From NCBI GenBank assembly GCA_002340515.1, contig DDMF01000133.1, positions 6,138 to 12,647 of the forward strand: a stretch of DNA of 6,510 nucleotides, given 5' to 3'. Shown here piece after piece: positions 6,275-6,510 of this stretch (its first letter is position 1; every line of letters starts with the position of its first letter). The notes under the pieces are model-generated. The model saw only the letters and a list, made by a program, of their open reading frames with translations. It was not told the origin of the DNA and did no database searches. Position numbers and translations under genes: made by a program. Source of the stretch: Rhodobacteraceae bacterium UBA2553 (GTDB taxonomy: Bacteria; Pseudomonadota; Alphaproteobacteria; Rhodobacterales; Rhodobacteraceae).

Positions 6275-6303
6275 AATATAGCTCAATCAAGGTGCTGTGT
6301 CAC
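6275..6303 (-). promoter_or_regulatory. Sigma-70-type promoter for the SYLF lipoprotein gene
   Basis: Read on the minus strand, GTGACA (complement of 6298-6303, 5 of 6 matches to TTGACA) is followed after exactly 17 bases by TATATT (complement of 6275-6280, 5 of 6 matches to TATAAT). This is the best promoter match in the window. Transcription would start near 6268 and leave a leader of about 95 bases. A short inverted repeat, ACAGG and CCTGT (6249-6253 and 6260-6264), falls just after the predicted start point, where an operator could sit. Confidence 0.55.
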
Positions 6304-6360
6304 GCACCGTGCGGGGATCGCGCGGAAAATCGCTGTTGGATGTAAAATCAAAAGCTTACG

Positions 6361-6386
6361 AGGCTTTGACGCTTTGGAAAAAGCCT
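6361..6386 (-). terminator. Possible hairpin terminator overlapping the end of hemB
   Basis: AGGCTTT and AAAGCCT (6361-6367 and 6380-6386) form a 7-base inverted repeat with a 12-base loop. It begins inside the hemB stop codon. On the minus strand it is followed by CGTAAGC and then TTTTGATTTT, not an immediate U-run, so it would be an imperfect intrinsic terminator. It may instead act as a 3'-end protecting hairpin, with termination by Rho. Confidence 0.35.
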
Positions 6387-6510
6387 AGGCGTCTGACAGC
6401 ATTTTTGCCATGCGCGGCGCGTAATAGGTCAGGATCCCATCACAGCCCGCGCGTTTAAACGCCATCAGGCTTTCCAGCATCGCTTTTTCCTTGTCGAGCC
6501 AGCCATTTTG
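6385..6510 (-). CDS. hemB: Delta-aminolevulinic acid dehydratase (porphobilinogen synthase), C-terminal fragment
   Basis: The last 41 codons of a minus-strand gene that begins beyond the window. HemB condenses two 5-aminolevulinate molecules into porphobilinogen in tetrapyrrole synthesis (heme, and bacteriochlorophyll where present) in the cytoplasm. The visible piece, with GWLDKEKAMLESLMAFKRAG followed by GILTYYAPRMAKMLSDA, matches the conserved C-terminal helices and strand of HemB, including the ESL..FKRAG.DGILTY pattern. The active-site lysines and metal ligands lie outside the window. The stop is the TAG at 6387-6385. The SYLF gene lies downstream on the same strand, but the 212-base gap and the latter's own promoter suggest separate transcription. 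Confidence 0.95.
   Translation of the reverse strand, partial: QNGWLDKEKAMLESLMAFKRAGCDGILTYYAPRMAKMLSDA

Noticed and set aside
6176..6388. A 70-codon cysteine-containing frame on the plus strand that fills the gap between the SYLF gene and hemB.
   Set aside because: It has no ribosome binding site, runs through the minus-strand promoter and leader, overlaps the end of hemB, and resembles no known protein.
1..6510. Search for mobile elements, CRISPR arrays, toxin-antitoxin or phage-defence genes, tRNAs and rRNAs.
   Set aside because: No transposase, spaced repeat array, integrase, cloverleaf-like sequence or defence domain is visible; all long frames are explained by housekeeping or envelope genes.

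Overview
The window looks like a chromosomal core region of an alphaproteobacterium, most likely a marine Rhodobacteraceae (Roseobacter-group) member. The reasons are the gene order trkH-hfq-hflX, the short 78-residue Hfq, the close resemblance of HflX to its rhodobacterial relatives as I remember them, and the moderately GC-rich codon use. I cannot name the genus.

Layout. (1) Positions 2-2015, plus strand: the C-terminal end of a TrkH-type potassium transporter, then hfq, then hflX. A strong hairpin terminator at 2037-2067 closes this block. (2) Positions 2097-4568, minus strand: a membrane-anchored, self-processing penicillin-acylase-family amidase that converges on hflX across that shared terminator. 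(3) Positions 4647-5519, plus strand: a beta-hydroxyacid dehydrogenase diverging from the acylase across a 78-base gap. It ends at a second bidirectional terminator (5535-5563). (4) Positions 5582-6172, minus strand: a small SYLF/YSC84-domain lipoprotein with a twin-arginine signal, preceded by a recognisable sigma-70-type promoter. (5) Positions 6385-6510, minus strand: the last 41 residues of HemB (porphobilinogen synthase). No stretch longer than 300 bases lacks a gene. The largest gap, 6173-6384, holds the lipoprotein's promoter and leader.

How the genes relate. Hfq (RNA chaperone for small RNAs) and HflX (ribosome-associated GTPase) form the conserved post-transcriptional and stress pair. 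The acylase and the SYLF protein are both predicted to act in the cell envelope. The dehydrogenase and HemB are cytoplasmic metabolic enzymes. The blocks look like separate transcription units, not one pathway.

I see no mobile element, CRISPR array, tRNA or rRNA, and nothing that amounts to a new multi-gene system. The most interesting local signal is the hfq-hflX junction. There the hflX start is ambiguous, and a compact hairpin separates a good ribosome binding site from the only standard start codon. Secondary points are a GNRA-type hairpin plus an A-rich ribosome binding site in the hfq leader, and the Tat-plus-lipobox signal on the SYLF protein.
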